From NCBI RefSeq assembly GCF_014201415.1, contig NZ_JACHEH010000006.1:186001-250000 (forward strand): a stretch of 64,000 nt of DNA. Direction: 5' to 3'. This DNA comes from Chelatococcus composti (GTDB lineage: Bacteria > Pseudomonadota > Alphaproteobacteria > Rhizobiales > Beijerinckiaceae). Position 1 is the first letter of the stretch; each line of letters starts with the position of its first letter. The translations under genes and the position numbers were made by a program. The notes beneath the pieces were generated by a model. That model worked only from the letters and a program-made list of their open reading frames with translations. It was not told the DNA's origin and made no database searches. Positions 56,378 through 64,000 of the stretch are shown piece by piece.

Positions 56378-56782
56378 ATGCCGACCAAGCGTTCCATGTC
56401 CTTCCTGCGCCTCGCACTCCTCGGCGATGGCGTGGCGAGCGAAGCAACGGGGCTTGCGATGATCGCGGGCGCCGGCCTGCTGGAGGGCGTTCTCGGCCTG
56501 CCGGAATCGCTCCTGCGCTATGCGGGGCTGTTCCTGGTGCCCTATGCGATCGTCGTCGCCTTCGTCGGCACGCGCGAGCGCATTGCCCGCGGCGCGGTGC
56601 TCGCAATCGTCGCCGTCAACCTCCTGTGGGTCGTCGAGAGCCTTGCCCTCCTCGTCGGCGGCTGGGTGGCGCCGACCGCGCTCGGCACCGCCTTCGTGCT
56701 GTTCCAGGCGGCCGTGGTGGGGGGTTTTGCGGCGGCGCAGTGGCTCGGCCTGCGCCGCGACGCGGCCCTTTCGCCGGCCTGA
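56378..56782 (+). CDS. Small four-helix membrane protein, unknown function
   Basis: A protein of 134 residues with four hydrophobic segments (about 15-40, 48-66, 74-98, 104-124) and a basic C-terminus QWLGLRRDAALSPA. I do not recognise a named family. Proteins like this are often found next to MmyB-type regulators, and this one is divergent from such a gene, followed by a DUF1330 gene after 19 bases. The ATG at 56378 is preceded by CGGAGAG. It likely sits in the inner membrane. Confidence 0.75.
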   Translation: MPTKRSMSFLRLALLGDGVASEATGLAMIAGAGLLEGVLGLPESLLRYAGLFLVPYAIVVAFVGTRERIARGAVLAIVAVNLLWVVESLALLVGGWVAPTALGTAFVLFQAAVVGGFAAAQWLGLRRDAALSPA

Positions 56783-56801
56783 ACCATTCCGGGAGACCGA
56801 C

Positions 56802-57122
56802 ATGACCACTTTTGCCGTCGCCCACCTGCACGCCGTCAGGATGGGCCCTGCCATCGCGGAGTATCTCGAGCGGATCGACGCGACGCTCGCGCCCTTCGGC
56901 GGCCGCTTCGTCCTGCACGGCGAGCCCATCGAGCCGCTCGAGGGATCGTTCGAGGGCGACCTCGTCATCATCGCCTTTCCCGACAGGGCGAGCGCCCGCG
57001 CCTGGTACCGGTCCCCGGCCTACCAGGCCATCCTGCCACTGCGCCGGGAGAATGCGGAGGGTGCGGTTTTCTTCGTCGATACGGTCGGCAGCGACCATCG
57101 CGCCACCGACATCCTCAGGTGA
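56802..57122 (+). CDS. DUF1330 family protein
   Basis: A protein of 106 residues with the ferredoxin-like alpha/beta barrel pattern of DUF1330: EYLERIDATLAPFGGRFVLHG, then FEGDLVIIAFPDRASARAWY, RSPAYQAILPLR and GAVFFVDTV. The fold is related to monooxygenases that dimerise; the activity is unknown. CGGGAGACC lies before the ATG. Its end overlaps the convergent ArsR-type gene by 8 bases. It probably forms an operon with the membrane protein upstream. Confidence 0.87.
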   Translation: MTTFAVAHLHAVRMGPAIAEYLERIDATLAPFGGRFVLHGEPIEPLEGSFEGDLVIIAFPDRASARAWYRSPAYQAILPLRRENAEGAVFFVDTVGSDHRATDILR

Positions 57123-57816
57123 GGACGATGCCGAAATGCCGGCGCAGCGCCTCCTCGCCCCTGCGCGTGACGGCGACTGCGCGGCTGCCCTCGATGCGCC
57201 GGATCCAGCCTTGGGCGAGGCAATGGCTGCACAGGGCCGCACCGACGGCGCCGCCCAGATGCGGGCGGCGCTCGCTCCAGTCGAGACAGGGCCGGCACAG
57301 CATGCGGGCGCGCCGCCCGGCCGCCGGAGACGGCAGGTCGATGCCGAGGCTGGCGAGGAGATCGACGCCGCTCGCCGTCAGGCTGGCGGCCTCCGGCTCG
57401 ATCTCGGCATGCCCGGCCGCGACGAGCGCATCGGCCAGGGCGACCCCGAGCCGGCCGGCGAGGTGATCGTAGCAGGTGCGGGCGCGGCGCAGCGCCTCGT
57501 CGCGCGGCCCGACCACCAGCCGTCGCACCGGCGCGGGGCGCGTCGCGGCGATCTGCATAATGCCCTCCACCATCTGCGCCACGGCCGGCGAGGCGAGCCG
57601 GTGATAGCGATGGCGGCCCTGTTTCTCGACGGCGACGAGACCGGCCCCGGCCATACGGGCGAGGTGGCCGCTCGCCGTCTGCGGCGTCACGCCGGCGGCC
57701 CGGGCCAGTTCACCGGCCGTCAGCGCCCGCCCCTCCATCAGGGCCTGCAGCATGGCCGCCCGTGCGGGCTCCCCGGCGAGGGCGGCAATTTCGGCGAAGG
57801 CCGCTGTCGACACCAT
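57115..57816 (-). CDS. ArsR-family transcriptional regulator
   Basis: A protein of 233 residues. The N-terminal winged helix is clear (PARAAMLQALMEGRALTAGELARAA, GVTPQTASGHLARMAGAGLV, EKQGRHRYHRLASPAVAQM, each part of one HTH_20 domain). The C-terminal half adds a region with CRPCLDWSERRPHLGGAVGA and LCSHCLAQGWI, which carries a Cys pair plus another Cys pair and may bind a metal or redox signal. This longer form differs from classic 100-residue ArsR repressors. The ATG at 57816 has GGGAGACC upstream. The divergent NIPSNAP gene may be its target. Confidence 0.9.
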   Translation of the reverse strand: MVSTAAFAEIAALAGEPARAAMLQALMEGRALTAGELARAAGVTPQTASGHLARMAGAGLVAVEKQGRHRYHRLASPAVAQMVEGIMQIAATRPAPVRRLVVGPRDEALRRARTCYDHLAGRLGVALADALVAAGHAEIEPEAASLTASGVDLLASLGIDLPSPAAGRRARMLCRPCLDWSERRPHLGGAVGAALCSHCLAQGWIRRIEGSRAVAVTRRGEEALRRHFGIVLT

Positions 57817-57963
57817 CTGCGGTCTCCCTGCGAGGCACCCAGTCTGGCACATGCCTTTGCCTTATGTTTCGGAGAAGACCGTAACACCGGCGCCCGCATG
57901 AGCCCATGGTACCGCTCCGGTCTCCACCGACAGGACTGAAGCCGAATGGCCAGGAGCGACCCC

Positions 57964-58278
57964 ATGACCGTCACCGTCTCCATCCGCTACTGGATAGACC
58001 CCTACAGGCGCGACGCCTTCGAGGCCTATGCGCGCAACTGGCTCGACATCATCCCCGCCTGCGGGGGCGACCTCGTCGGCTATTTCCTGCCGCACGAGGG
58101 CGTGAACAACATCGCCTGGGGCCTCATCTCCTTCGACAGCCTCGCCGCCTACGAGGCCTACCGGGCCCGGCTCCGGGCCGACCCGGCCGGGGCGGCGAAC
58201 TTCCGCATGGCGGAGGAAGGCCGGTTCATCCACGCGGAGGAACGCACGTTCCTGAAGCCCGTCCGGCGGCAGCCGTGA
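57964..58278 (+). CDS. NIPSNAP family protein
   Basis: A protein of 104 residues with the NIPSNAP/dimeric ferredoxin-like fold: [56 protein letters not shown]. Function in bacteria is not established. The ATG at 57964 is chosen because AGGAG lies 7 bases upstream; an ATG at 57946 would add six residues. It is divergent from the ArsR-type gene with a 147-base gap. Confidence 0.87.
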   Translation: MTVTVSIRYWIDPYRRDAFEAYARNWLDIIPACGGDLVGYFLPHEGVNNIAWGLISFDSLAAYEAYRARLRADPAGAANFRMAEEGRFIHAEERTFLKPVRRQP

Positions 58279-58316
58279 GCGGTGCCGCGCACACTTGCCA
58301 GTCAATGTGGAATCTG

Positions 58317-58326
58317 TAACATGTTA
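58317..58326. promoter_or_regulatory. Palindrome TAACATGTTA upstream of the DapA-family gene
   Basis: A perfect 10-base palindrome lies 50 bases before the start. TTGCCA at 58295-58300 and TAACAT at 58317-58322 (16-base spacer) could be a promoter whose -10 element is covered by the palindrome, a design suited to repression. The regulator is unknown. Confidence 0.4.
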
Positions 58327-58375
58327 GTCTATCCATCACGCGGCCCTCCTCCGCTCTCGTCAGGGGATTCTCGTC

Positions 58376-59269
58376 TTGTCCGCCACGCGCGACCGTTTCG
58401 GCCTGTCGGCCGCCATGACCCTTCCCGTCCAGACGGACGGCGCCATCGACCTGCCGCGCCTCGTGGCCCATGCCGGATGGTGCCTTGCCAACGGCTGCGA
58501 CAGCGTCACGGCGTTCGGCACCACCGGCGAGGGACCTTCCATCGGGCTCGCCGACCGGTACAGGATCACCGGCGCGCTCCTCGGCGCCGGCATTCCGGGA
58601 AGGAAGATCGTCGGCGGTCTCGCAGCAACGTCGCTGGACGAAGCGCTCGCGCAGGCGCGGCTGACGCTCGACGCCGGCTGCAGGGCCCTGCTGCTGCCGC
58701 CGCCCTATTACTTCAAGGGCGTGAGTGACGACGGGCTCTTTGCCTGGTTCGCCGCCTTCTTCGAGAAGCTGGGCGGCGCGGCGCGCGACGTGATCCTCTA
58801 CAATATCCCGTCCGTCACGGAGGTGCCGCTGTCGGTCGCGCTGATCGGCCGGCTGAAGGCCGCCTTCCCCGGCATCGTCGCGGGTGTCAAGGATTCCTCC
58901 GGCGACTGGGCCTATACCGAGGCGCTCCTCGCCGCCCATGGCGATCTCGTCATCCTGATCGGCGACGAGCGCTACCTCGCGCAGGGCGTGGCGCTCGGCG
59001 GCCAGGGCTCGATCTCGGGCCTCGCCAACGTCTGCCCGGACAGGCTCGCCCGGCTGATCGACCGCGCCGAGCCGGACGAAGGCATCAGCCGGCTCGTGGA
59101 GCTGGTGCTGAAATATCCCGTCACACCGGCGGTGAAGGCGCTCGTCGCCCACCGCACCGGCGACCCCGCCTGGCTCAACGTGCGCCCGCCGCTCGTGCCG
59201 ATATCGGTGAGCGATGCGGCCGCCATCGGCGCCGGCTACGACGCCATTTTCAATCGCAGGGCGGCCTGA
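58376..59269 (+). CDS. Dihydrodipicolinate synthase/N-acetylneuraminate lyase family protein
   Basis: A protein of 297 residues with the DapA-family TIM barrel. GTTGEGPSIGLADR is the GTTGE pyruvate-binding motif, ILYNIPSVTEVPLS holds the catalytic Tyr and AGVKDSSGDW the Schiff-base Lys. The real substrate may be another 2-keto acid; housekeeping DapA usually has a different context. The start is a TTG at 58376 with AGGGGA upstream. It overlaps the end of the convergent ynjD-like gene by 20 bases. Confidence 0.85.
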   Translation: MSATRDRFGLSAAMTLPVQTDGAIDLPRLVAHAGWCLANGCDSVTAFGTTGEGPSIGLADRYRITGALLGAGIPGRKIVGGLAATSLDEALAQARLTLDAGCRALLLPPPYYFKGVSDDGLFAWFAAFFEKLGGAARDVILYNIPSVTEVPLSVALIGRLKAAFPGIVAGVKDSSGDWAYTEALLAAHGDLVILIGDERYLAQGVALGGQGSISGLANVCPDRLARLIDRAEPDEGISRLVELVLKYPVTPAVKALVAHRTGDPAWLNVRPPLVPISVSDAAAIGAGYDAIFNRRAA

Positions 59270-59945
59270 CGCCGCCGGGGCCGTTGAGCGCCACCACCGG
59301 GCCACCTGCCGCCTCGGCATCCTCCGCGTCATGCGTGACGAGCAGCGTCGGCAACCCGCGCTCGCGGGCATGGGCAAAGACGAAGGCGCGCACCTCCGCG
59401 CGCAGCGGAGCGTCGAGCTTGCCGAACGGCTCGTCGAGCAACAGCGCCCGCGGCTCGGCGAGCAGGGTGCGCAGAAGGCTGACACGCGCCTTCTGCCCGC
59501 CTGACAGCGTGGCGGGATCGCGGTCCTCGAAGCCGGCAAGCCCGGCCTGCGCCAGCACCTCGGAGACCCGCGCGCGACGCTGCGCCCGGCTGCGCCAGCG
59601 TGTGCGCGGCAGGCCGAACAGCAGGTTGCCGGCGACGCTGAGGTGCGGAAACAGCACCGGATCCTGGAACAGGATGCCGACGTGCCGCGCCTCGGCCGGC
59701 AGCGTATCGAGCCGCTCCTTCCCGATCATCACGCGCCCCTCGGCCGCGAAGGTGCGCCTGTCGAGAAAGCCGGCGACATAGGCGAGCAGGGTGGACTTGC
59801 CGATGCCGCTCGGCCCCATCACCGTCGCCACGGTGCCGGGGGCGACGGTGAGGCTGAGCCTGTCGATGAGCCGCGCGCCCACGCGCGAGGTGATCGAAAC
59901 CTCCTCGAGCACAAGCGCGCCGCGCAAGGCCGTTCCCTCGCTCAT
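59250..59945 (-). CDS. ynjD: ABC transporter ATP-binding protein, YnjD-like
   Basis: A protein of 231 residues. Walker A GPSGIGKSTLLAYVAGFLD, signature ATLSGGQKARVSLLRTLLA, Walker B RALLLDEPFGKLDAPLRAE, switch LLVTHDAEDAEAAGG. It is the ATPase of a YnjBCD-type importer; its ATG overlaps the permease stop by 4 bases. In E. coli the YnjBCD substrate has not been established, so no substrate is given. Confidence 0.85.
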   Translation of the reverse strand: MSEGTALRGALVLEEVSITSRVGARLIDRLSLTVAPGTVATVMGPSGIGKSTLLAYVAGFLDRRTFAAEGRVMIGKERLDTLPAEARHVGILFQDPVLFPHLSVAGNLLFGLPRTRWRSRAQRRARVSEVLAQAGLAGFEDRDPATLSGGQKARVSLLRTLLAEPRALLLDEPFGKLDAPLRAEVRAFVFAHARERGLPTLLVTHDAEDAEAAGGPVVALNGPGGVRPPCD

Positions 59946-61621
59946 GCCATGCCCCTGAAGCGGCGGAAGGCGAGGAAGGGCAGCGCCAGCGCGAGGCCGT
60001 AGGCCGCAAGCGGCAGCGCCGCCTGCAGCACGGCGACGAGACCGAGGATGCGCCGATCGCCGCCGGAGGAGAGCGTGACGGCCTCCGTCGTCAGCGTCGC
60101 CACCCGCCCGGCCCCGGCGAACAGCGTCGGCAGGTACTGCGCGATCGAGACGGCAAAGCCGACGGCTGCGGCGATGAGGATGGGCCGGGCGAGCAGCGGC
60201 AGCTTCACCGTGAGGAAGACCTGCCACCGGCCGGCGCCCATCGCTGCCGCCGTCATGGCATAGCGCGGGTCGAGCGCACGGTAGGCATCGGCAAGGGACA
60301 GGAAGACGAAGGGCAGCACGAAGACGAGGTGGGCCCAGACGACAGCAAGCAGCGTGCCGTCGAGCCCGGCCCGGACCAGCAGCACCTGCACCCCGAAGAG
60401 GAAGGCGATCTGCGGCACGATGAGCGGCAGATAGACCAGCCATTGCACCGCAGCCCCGGGATGCAGCCCGTGGCGCTGCTCGTTCTCGAGGCAGGCCAGC
60501 GTCAGCACGAGGGCGACGGCAACGGCCGCAAGACCAATGCCGGCGCTCGTCGAGGCGAGCGCGGCGGCATCGCCGGCCTCGCCCCGCCAAAGCCACAGCT
60601 GCCAGCTGTCCGGCAGGGCGGCGGGAAAGCGCCACGACCCGGCGAGCGACCACACCAGCATCGCGAGCAGCGACAGCAGGCCGAGAAGGATGAGGAGAGC
60701 GGCGACGGCTCCGGCAACGCCGGCAGCCCCGCCGGCTGCGCGCGAGCGCGATCCGCGGGCGAGCCAGCGGCGTCCGAGGGCGGCAACGGGCCTTTCGAGG
60801 GCGAGCCAGAGCAGGATGGCAAGCGCCACGAGCACGAGCTGCAGCGTCGCGGCCGCTGCGGCCGTATGGAAGTAGGCAAGGTCGTAGCCCAGGAACCACC
60901 GCGTGGCGAGGACCGCAAGCGGCGGCGGGTTGGTGGAGCCGACGATGATGGCAACGTCAACGACCGACATGGAGAAGGCGAGGACGGCGAAGACCGGCAG
61001 GCGCACCTGCCTGTAGAGCTGCGGGAAGACCACCGACACCCAGGCCGTTGCCGCATCGCGGCCGAGCGCCCGCGCCGCCGCCATGAGCCGCTCGACCGGC
61101 ACCGTGGCGGAGGCGGCGAAGACCATCAAGGTGAGATAGGGCACTTCCTTGATGAGAAGCGCGGCGACGAGGCTGATGCCGAGCGGGTCGCCCACTGTCA
61201 CCAGCCCTGCCGGCGGCACCGCCCAGCCCGTCGCCCAGGGGGAGACGAGGCGCACCAGCCAGCCGCTCGGCATGACGAGGAAGGCGAAGCCCAGGGCGAG
61301 CCCGCTCGGCGGGCTGGCGAGCAGCGGAACCATGAGGCGCTGCAGCCGCGCCATGCCGGGCCGGTGCGCCACAGCGGCGCAGAGGCCCGCGGCGAGCGCG
61401 AGGGCAAGAAGCGTCGTCGCGAGCCCGGTGCCGACGGTGAGCGTCAGCGCGGTGGAAAGGCCGGGCGCGGCCAAGAGCCCGCGCCAGGGATCGAGCGAGA
61501 AGGTCGTGCCGCCGAGCGCCGGGAGGAAGCCGAAGGCCGGCAGCACCGTGAAGGCGAGCCCCAGGACAACCGGCCCGGCGAGGACGGCGAGCGTGGCGGC
61601 CGGGGCAAGGCGCAGCAGCAT
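59942..61621 (-). CDS. ynjC: ABC transporter permease, YnjC-like (two fused permease domains)
   Basis: A protein of 559 residues with about twelve membrane helices in two BPD_transp_1 halves. EAA loops occur as LMAAARALGRDAATAWVSVVF (first half) and YAMTAAAMGAGRWQVFLTVKL (second half). This fused layout is seen in YnjC, ThiP and FbpB. The neighbouring binding protein is clearly YnjB-like, which supports YnjC. It starts 7 bases after the ynjB-like stop. Confidence 0.87.
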   Translation of the reverse strand: MLLRLAPAATLAVLAGPVVLGLAFTVLPAFGFLPALGGTTFSLDPWRGLLAAPGLSTALTLTVGTGLATTLLALALAAGLCAAVAHRPGMARLQRLMVPLLASPPSGLALGFAFLVMPSGWLVRLVSPWATGWAVPPAGLVTVGDPLGISLVAALLIKEVPYLTLMVFAASATVPVERLMAAARALGRDAATAWVSVVFPQLYRQVRLPVFAVLAFSMSVVDVAIIVGSTNPPPLAVLATRWFLGYDLAYFHTAAAAATLQLVLVALAILLWLALERPVAALGRRWLARGSRSRAAGGAAGVAGAVAALLILLGLLSLLAMLVWSLAGSWRFPAALPDSWQLWLWRGEAGDAAALASTSAGIGLAAVAVALVLTLACLENEQRHGLHPGAAVQWLVYLPLIVPQIAFLFGVQVLLVRAGLDGTLLAVVWAHLVFVLPFVFLSLADAYRALDPRYAMTAAAMGAGRWQVFLTVKLPLLARPILIAAAVGFAVSIAQYLPTLFAGAGRVATLTTEAVTLSSGGDRRILGLVAVLQAALPLAAYGLALALPFLAFRRFRGMA

Positions 61622-61628
61622 CGCCAGC

Positions 61629-62852
61629 TCAGCGCGTATAGCGCCGCTCCCACTCCGCGACGAGCCGCGTCATCCAGCTCGGATGCGGCTCGGGCAGCGG
61701 CGTGCCCAGCGCGGCATTGTCCGGCAGACCGACCGCATCGGCCGGCGGCGTGAAGCGGGCGCGCTCGGCCTCCGAAAGGCTGGCGAGGTCGAGCACCGTG
61801 AAGGCGCCGATCGTCGCAGGATCCTGCGCGCGCGCCTGCACCTCCGGCGACATCAGCAGGTTCGCCAGCACCATGGCGGCTTCCTTGTGCGCCGCGTTGA
61901 AGGGAATGGCGACGAAGCTCGTGTTGCCGATCGTGCCGCCGTCGAGCACATGGACGCGCGCAGTCTGCGGCAGCGTGCCCTTGCGGATGCCGACGGCAGC
62001 GTCGGCCGGGTTGAAGGAGATGGCGAGGGCGATCTCGCCGTCCGCGAGCATGGAGAGCTGCGCCGTGCCGGTGGCTGGAAAGTCCTCGCCGCCGCGCCAC
62101 AGGTGCGGCCGCAGCGCATCGTACCAGGCCCAGAGCGGCGCCGTAGCCGTCGCGAAGGTTTCCTCGCTCGCCGGCTGCTGCAGCACGGCGGGGTCCGGCG
62201 CAAGCTCGACGAGCGCCTGCTTGAGGAAGGTGGCCCCCAGGAAGTCCCGCGGATGGGGATGCGTCAGCCGCCCCGCATGGGCCCTCGCCCAGTCGAGGAA
62301 GGCGGGGATCGTCCTCGGCAGGCTGGCGGGAGGCGTGCGCGCCGAATCATAGAGAAAGACGACCTGCGCCATTCGCCAGGGCGCGGCGTAGCCCTCCACC
62401 GGGATGGTGAAGTCGGTGAGGTTGGAGGGCTTGGTCCTGTCGACATGGCGCCAGTTGGGCAGCTTCTCGACGAAGGGACCGAAGAGCAGGCCCTTCTCCT
62501 TCAAGGACAGGAGGTTGGGGCCGTTGATCCAGACGAGGTCGACACTGCCCCCCGTCTCACGGCCGGCCGCCTTCTCCGCCACGACGCGGGTCACCGCCTC
62601 GGCGGTATCGGCGAGCTTCACGTGCCGCACGTCGATGCCGTAGCGCTCGCGGGCAAGCTCGCCGACCCAGGCGATGAAGGCGTTGGTCTGCGGATCGCCC
62701 GCCCAGGCGTTGAAGTAGACGCTCTGGCCGCGCGCCGCCGCCAGGATGTCCTGCCACGCCTCCTTCGCCTCGTCGGCCCCGGCAGGCGGGCCGAGGAAGG
62801 CGGCGAGGGCGGAGAGGCCCGCGGCCAAGGCAAGCGCGATAGAGCGATTCAT
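61629..62852 (-). CDS. ynjB: ABC transporter substrate-binding protein, YnjB-like
   Basis: A protein of 407 residues. A signal peptide (1-25, LALAAGLSALAAFLG) is followed by VYFNAWAGDPQTNAFIAWVG, TGGSVDLVWINGPNLLSLKE, LPNWRHVDRTKPSN and LSFNPA-like AISFNPADAAVGIRKG, which match E. coli YnjB closely. It is the periplasmic part of a complete importer (B-C-D order on one strand). The ligand of this family is unproved. The ATG at 62852 opens MNRSIALALA; an in-frame extension upstream is not credible. Confidence 0.9.
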   Translation of the reverse strand: MNRSIALALAAGLSALAAFLGPPAGADEAKEAWQDILAAARGQSVYFNAWAGDPQTNAFIAWVGELARERYGIDVRHVKLADTAEAVTRVVAEKAAGRETGGSVDLVWINGPNLLSLKEKGLLFGPFVEKLPNWRHVDRTKPSNLTDFTIPVEGYAAPWRMAQVVFLYDSARTPPASLPRTIPAFLDWARAHAGRLTHPHPRDFLGATFLKQALVELAPDPAVLQQPASEETFATATAPLWAWYDALRPHLWRGGEDFPATGTAQLSMLADGEIALAISFNPADAAVGIRKGTLPQTARVHVLDGGTIGNTSFVAIPFNAAHKEAAMVLANLLMSPEVQARAQDPATIGAFTVLDLASLSEAERARFTPPADAVGLPDNAALGTPLPEPHPSWMTRLVAEWERRYTR

Positions 62853-62981
62853 GAACGGTACCCCGGCGCAGGCATGCGAGCCCTCCCGGCCGAGATTGGC
62901 CCGCTTTGCCGCCGCCGTCACGCGCCCGCCGGCCGCGCGGCGACGACGCCCGTTCAATTTGCGTTGAGGAGCCCTCCGTTC

Positions 62982-63474
62982 TCAGGGCCGGCGCAGCTTC
63001 TCATAGCGGCGCACGGCGCGCTCGCGCTTCAGCCGCGACAGCCGGGCGGTCCAGAAGATGCCGTCGAGCTGGTCGATCTCGTGCTGCAGGCACACCGCGA
63101 GGAGCCCGCCGGCCTCCTCCACCTTCTCCTCCCCGTCGAGCGTCCAGAACCGTACGCGCACATACGCCGGCCGCTCCACTTCCTCGCTGATGCCCGGCAT
63201 GGAGACGCTGCCCTCCGTATGGCGCGCGTTCGTCGGATGCCCATTCGACAAGCGGGTTGACGTAGAAGCGTGGCTCCTCGTCCGGCAGCTCGATGACGAC
63301 GAGCCGCAGCGGAACGCCGATGTGCGGCGCGGTGATCCCGATGCCCGGCGCGGCCCGCATCGTGTCGAGGAGGTCGTGCGCCAGGGCGTGCAGCGCCTGG
63401 TCGAAGGCGACGACGGGGGCCGCCACCTCGCGCAGGCGCGGATCCGGAAACATCACGATCGGTCTTGCCGCCAT
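62982..63474 (-). pseudogene. Peptide-deformylase-like gene, interrupted by a frameshift
   Basis: From ATG 63474 the frame gives a deformylase start (PIVMFPDPRLREVAAPVVAF, then MRAAPGIGITAPHIGVPL, YVNPLVEWASDERA) and then is lost. A second frame continues with RHTEGSVSMPGISEEVERPA, CLQHEIDQLDGIFWTARLSR and ends at 62982. The break lies at about 63,221-63,229 in a GCGCGCG run; restoring one GC pair gives the normal spacing. Even if intact it would be a divergent paralogue: the metal ligand Cys of EGCLS is Ser (EGSVS) and HExDH is HEIDQ, so classic deformylase activity is doubtful. Confidence 0.75.
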
Positions 63475-63608
63475 CGGCCCACGTCCTCGGCCCGCTTGCT
63501 CTCGGGCGGGCTTTGCCACGGGCGGGGCCGAAAGTCATCCCATCCGCGAAACGACGAGCAGGATGCCCGTTTCGGCGGCAGCCGTGCCCAACTTAAAAAC
63601 AGGCCGGT

Positions 63609-63651
63609 CTGTACAAACAGGATTGACGGTTTCTTTCCGACGATTCAAACT
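63609..63651 (+). promoter_or_regulatory. Possible promoter and operator of the last TetR gene
   Basis: CTGT and ACAG arms (63609-63620) sit directly before TTGACG (63623-63628), which is followed after 17 bases by CAAACT (63646-63651), a weak -10. The arrangement suggests an autoregulated TetR gene starting at 63672, whose AAGGAGG is nearby. Confidence 0.35.
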
Positions 63652-63671
63652 TGTGGCGAAAAGGAGGCAAC

Positions 63672-64000
63672 ATGACAGAACGCCGGCAGCGACGGACGCA
63701 GCAGGAGCGCAGCGCGGACACGGTGGCACGCCTGCTCGAGGCGACCATTGACCTGCTGCACGACCGCGGCCTCTACCGCATGTCGACATCGGACATCGCC
63801 GAGCGCGCCGGCGTCTCGCGCGGGGCCCTGACCCACCATTTCAGCTCCAAGGAAGAGATCATCGTCGCCGCCGTGGCGCATATGCTGCGCCAGAGCACGG
63901 CCTCCCTGCACCAGATGGCCGCTGACATCCGCCACTCCGGCGGCTCCACCGACGAGATCGTCGACTTCCTCTGGCGGATCATGAACGACCGCCTGTTCTA
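63672..64000 (+). CDS. TetR-family transcriptional regulator, partial
   Basis: The first 109 residues are present before the window ends. Residues about 10-60 are a TetR helix-turn-helix (VARLLEATIDLLHDRGLYRM, STSDIAERAGVSRGALTHHF, SSKEEIIVAAV). The start of the ligand domain follows. AAGGAGG lies 5 bases before the ATG, one of the best ribosome binding sites here. The target is unknown; the rest lies beyond the right edge. Confidence 0.92.
   Translation, partial: MTERRQRRTQQERSADTVARLLEATIDLLHDRGLYRMSTSDIAERAGVSRGALTHHFSSKEEIIVAAVAHMLRQSTASLHQMAADIRHSGGSTDEIVDFLWRIMNDRLF

Overview
This 64 kb window is a stretch of chromosome from a high-GC alphaproteobacterium, most likely of the order Hyphomicrobiales (Rhizobiales). 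The evidence is the gene content and order: sdhCDAB, then mdh-sucCD-sucAB-lpd, then xerC, priA and an F1-only atpHAGDC operon. A mesaconyl-CoA hydratase points to the ethylmalonyl-CoA pathway. There is also an AprI/Inh-domain outer-membrane lipoprotein of the Omp19 type. I saw no tRNA, rRNA, CRISPR array, insertion sequence or prophage.

Layout. 1-1.3 kb: end of folD and a mesaconyl-CoA hydratase. 1.4-5.1 kb: succinate dehydrogenase. 5.3-9.3 kb: lipoprotein, GNAT, GST-like protein, ZapE and a TetR regulator. 9.6-18.7 kb: malate dehydrogenase, succinyl-CoA synthetase and the 2-oxoglutarate dehydrogenase complex. 18.8-23 kb: xerC, priA, psuG. 23.4-28.4 kb: F1 ATP synthase. 28.5-33 kb: an acyl-CoA synthetase and an NMT1/SsuABC-type ABC importer. 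33.2-38.3 kb: an Lrp-like regulator divergent from putA, then ahpC-ahpD. 38.4-41.3 kb: an interrupted CPBP protease, two tandem ParA-like NTPases and an interrupted CueR-type regulator. 41.3-44.1 kb: copper ATPase and a small copper chaperone. 44.2-47.9 kb: homocysteine methyltransferase family, DeoR regulator, LOG protein, DMT transporter. 48-51.5 kb: a large autotransporter. 52-55.5 kb: DUF72 protein and modABC. 55.4-59.3 kb: small regulators and enzymes. 59.2-62.9 kb: a ynjBCD-type ABC importer. 63-64 kb: an interrupted deformylase-like gene and the start of a TetR gene.

How the parts fit. The central theme is oxidative metabolism: 2-oxoglutarate to oxaloacetate (sucAB-lpd, sucCD, sdh, mdh) plus the catalytic half of ATP synthase. 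The sdhC and mdh upstream regions share an inverted repeat with the same 12-bp spacing (GTTACA-N12-TGTnAC), which suggests one regulator for both blocks. Almost every spacer inside the TCA operons carries a GC-rich hairpin. The accessory part handles proline, peroxides, copper and molybdate, with readable operators for copper (two divergent promoters with 19-bp spacers) and molybdate (a ModE-like palindrome).

Most worth a second look: the tandem ParA-like pair at 39.3-40.8 kb, whose second member has a degraded P-loop; the shared sdh/mdh operator; the structured leaders in front of sucC and sucA; and three genes broken by small deletions (about 38,485, 41,193 and 63,225), which are either real pseudogenes or assembly errors.
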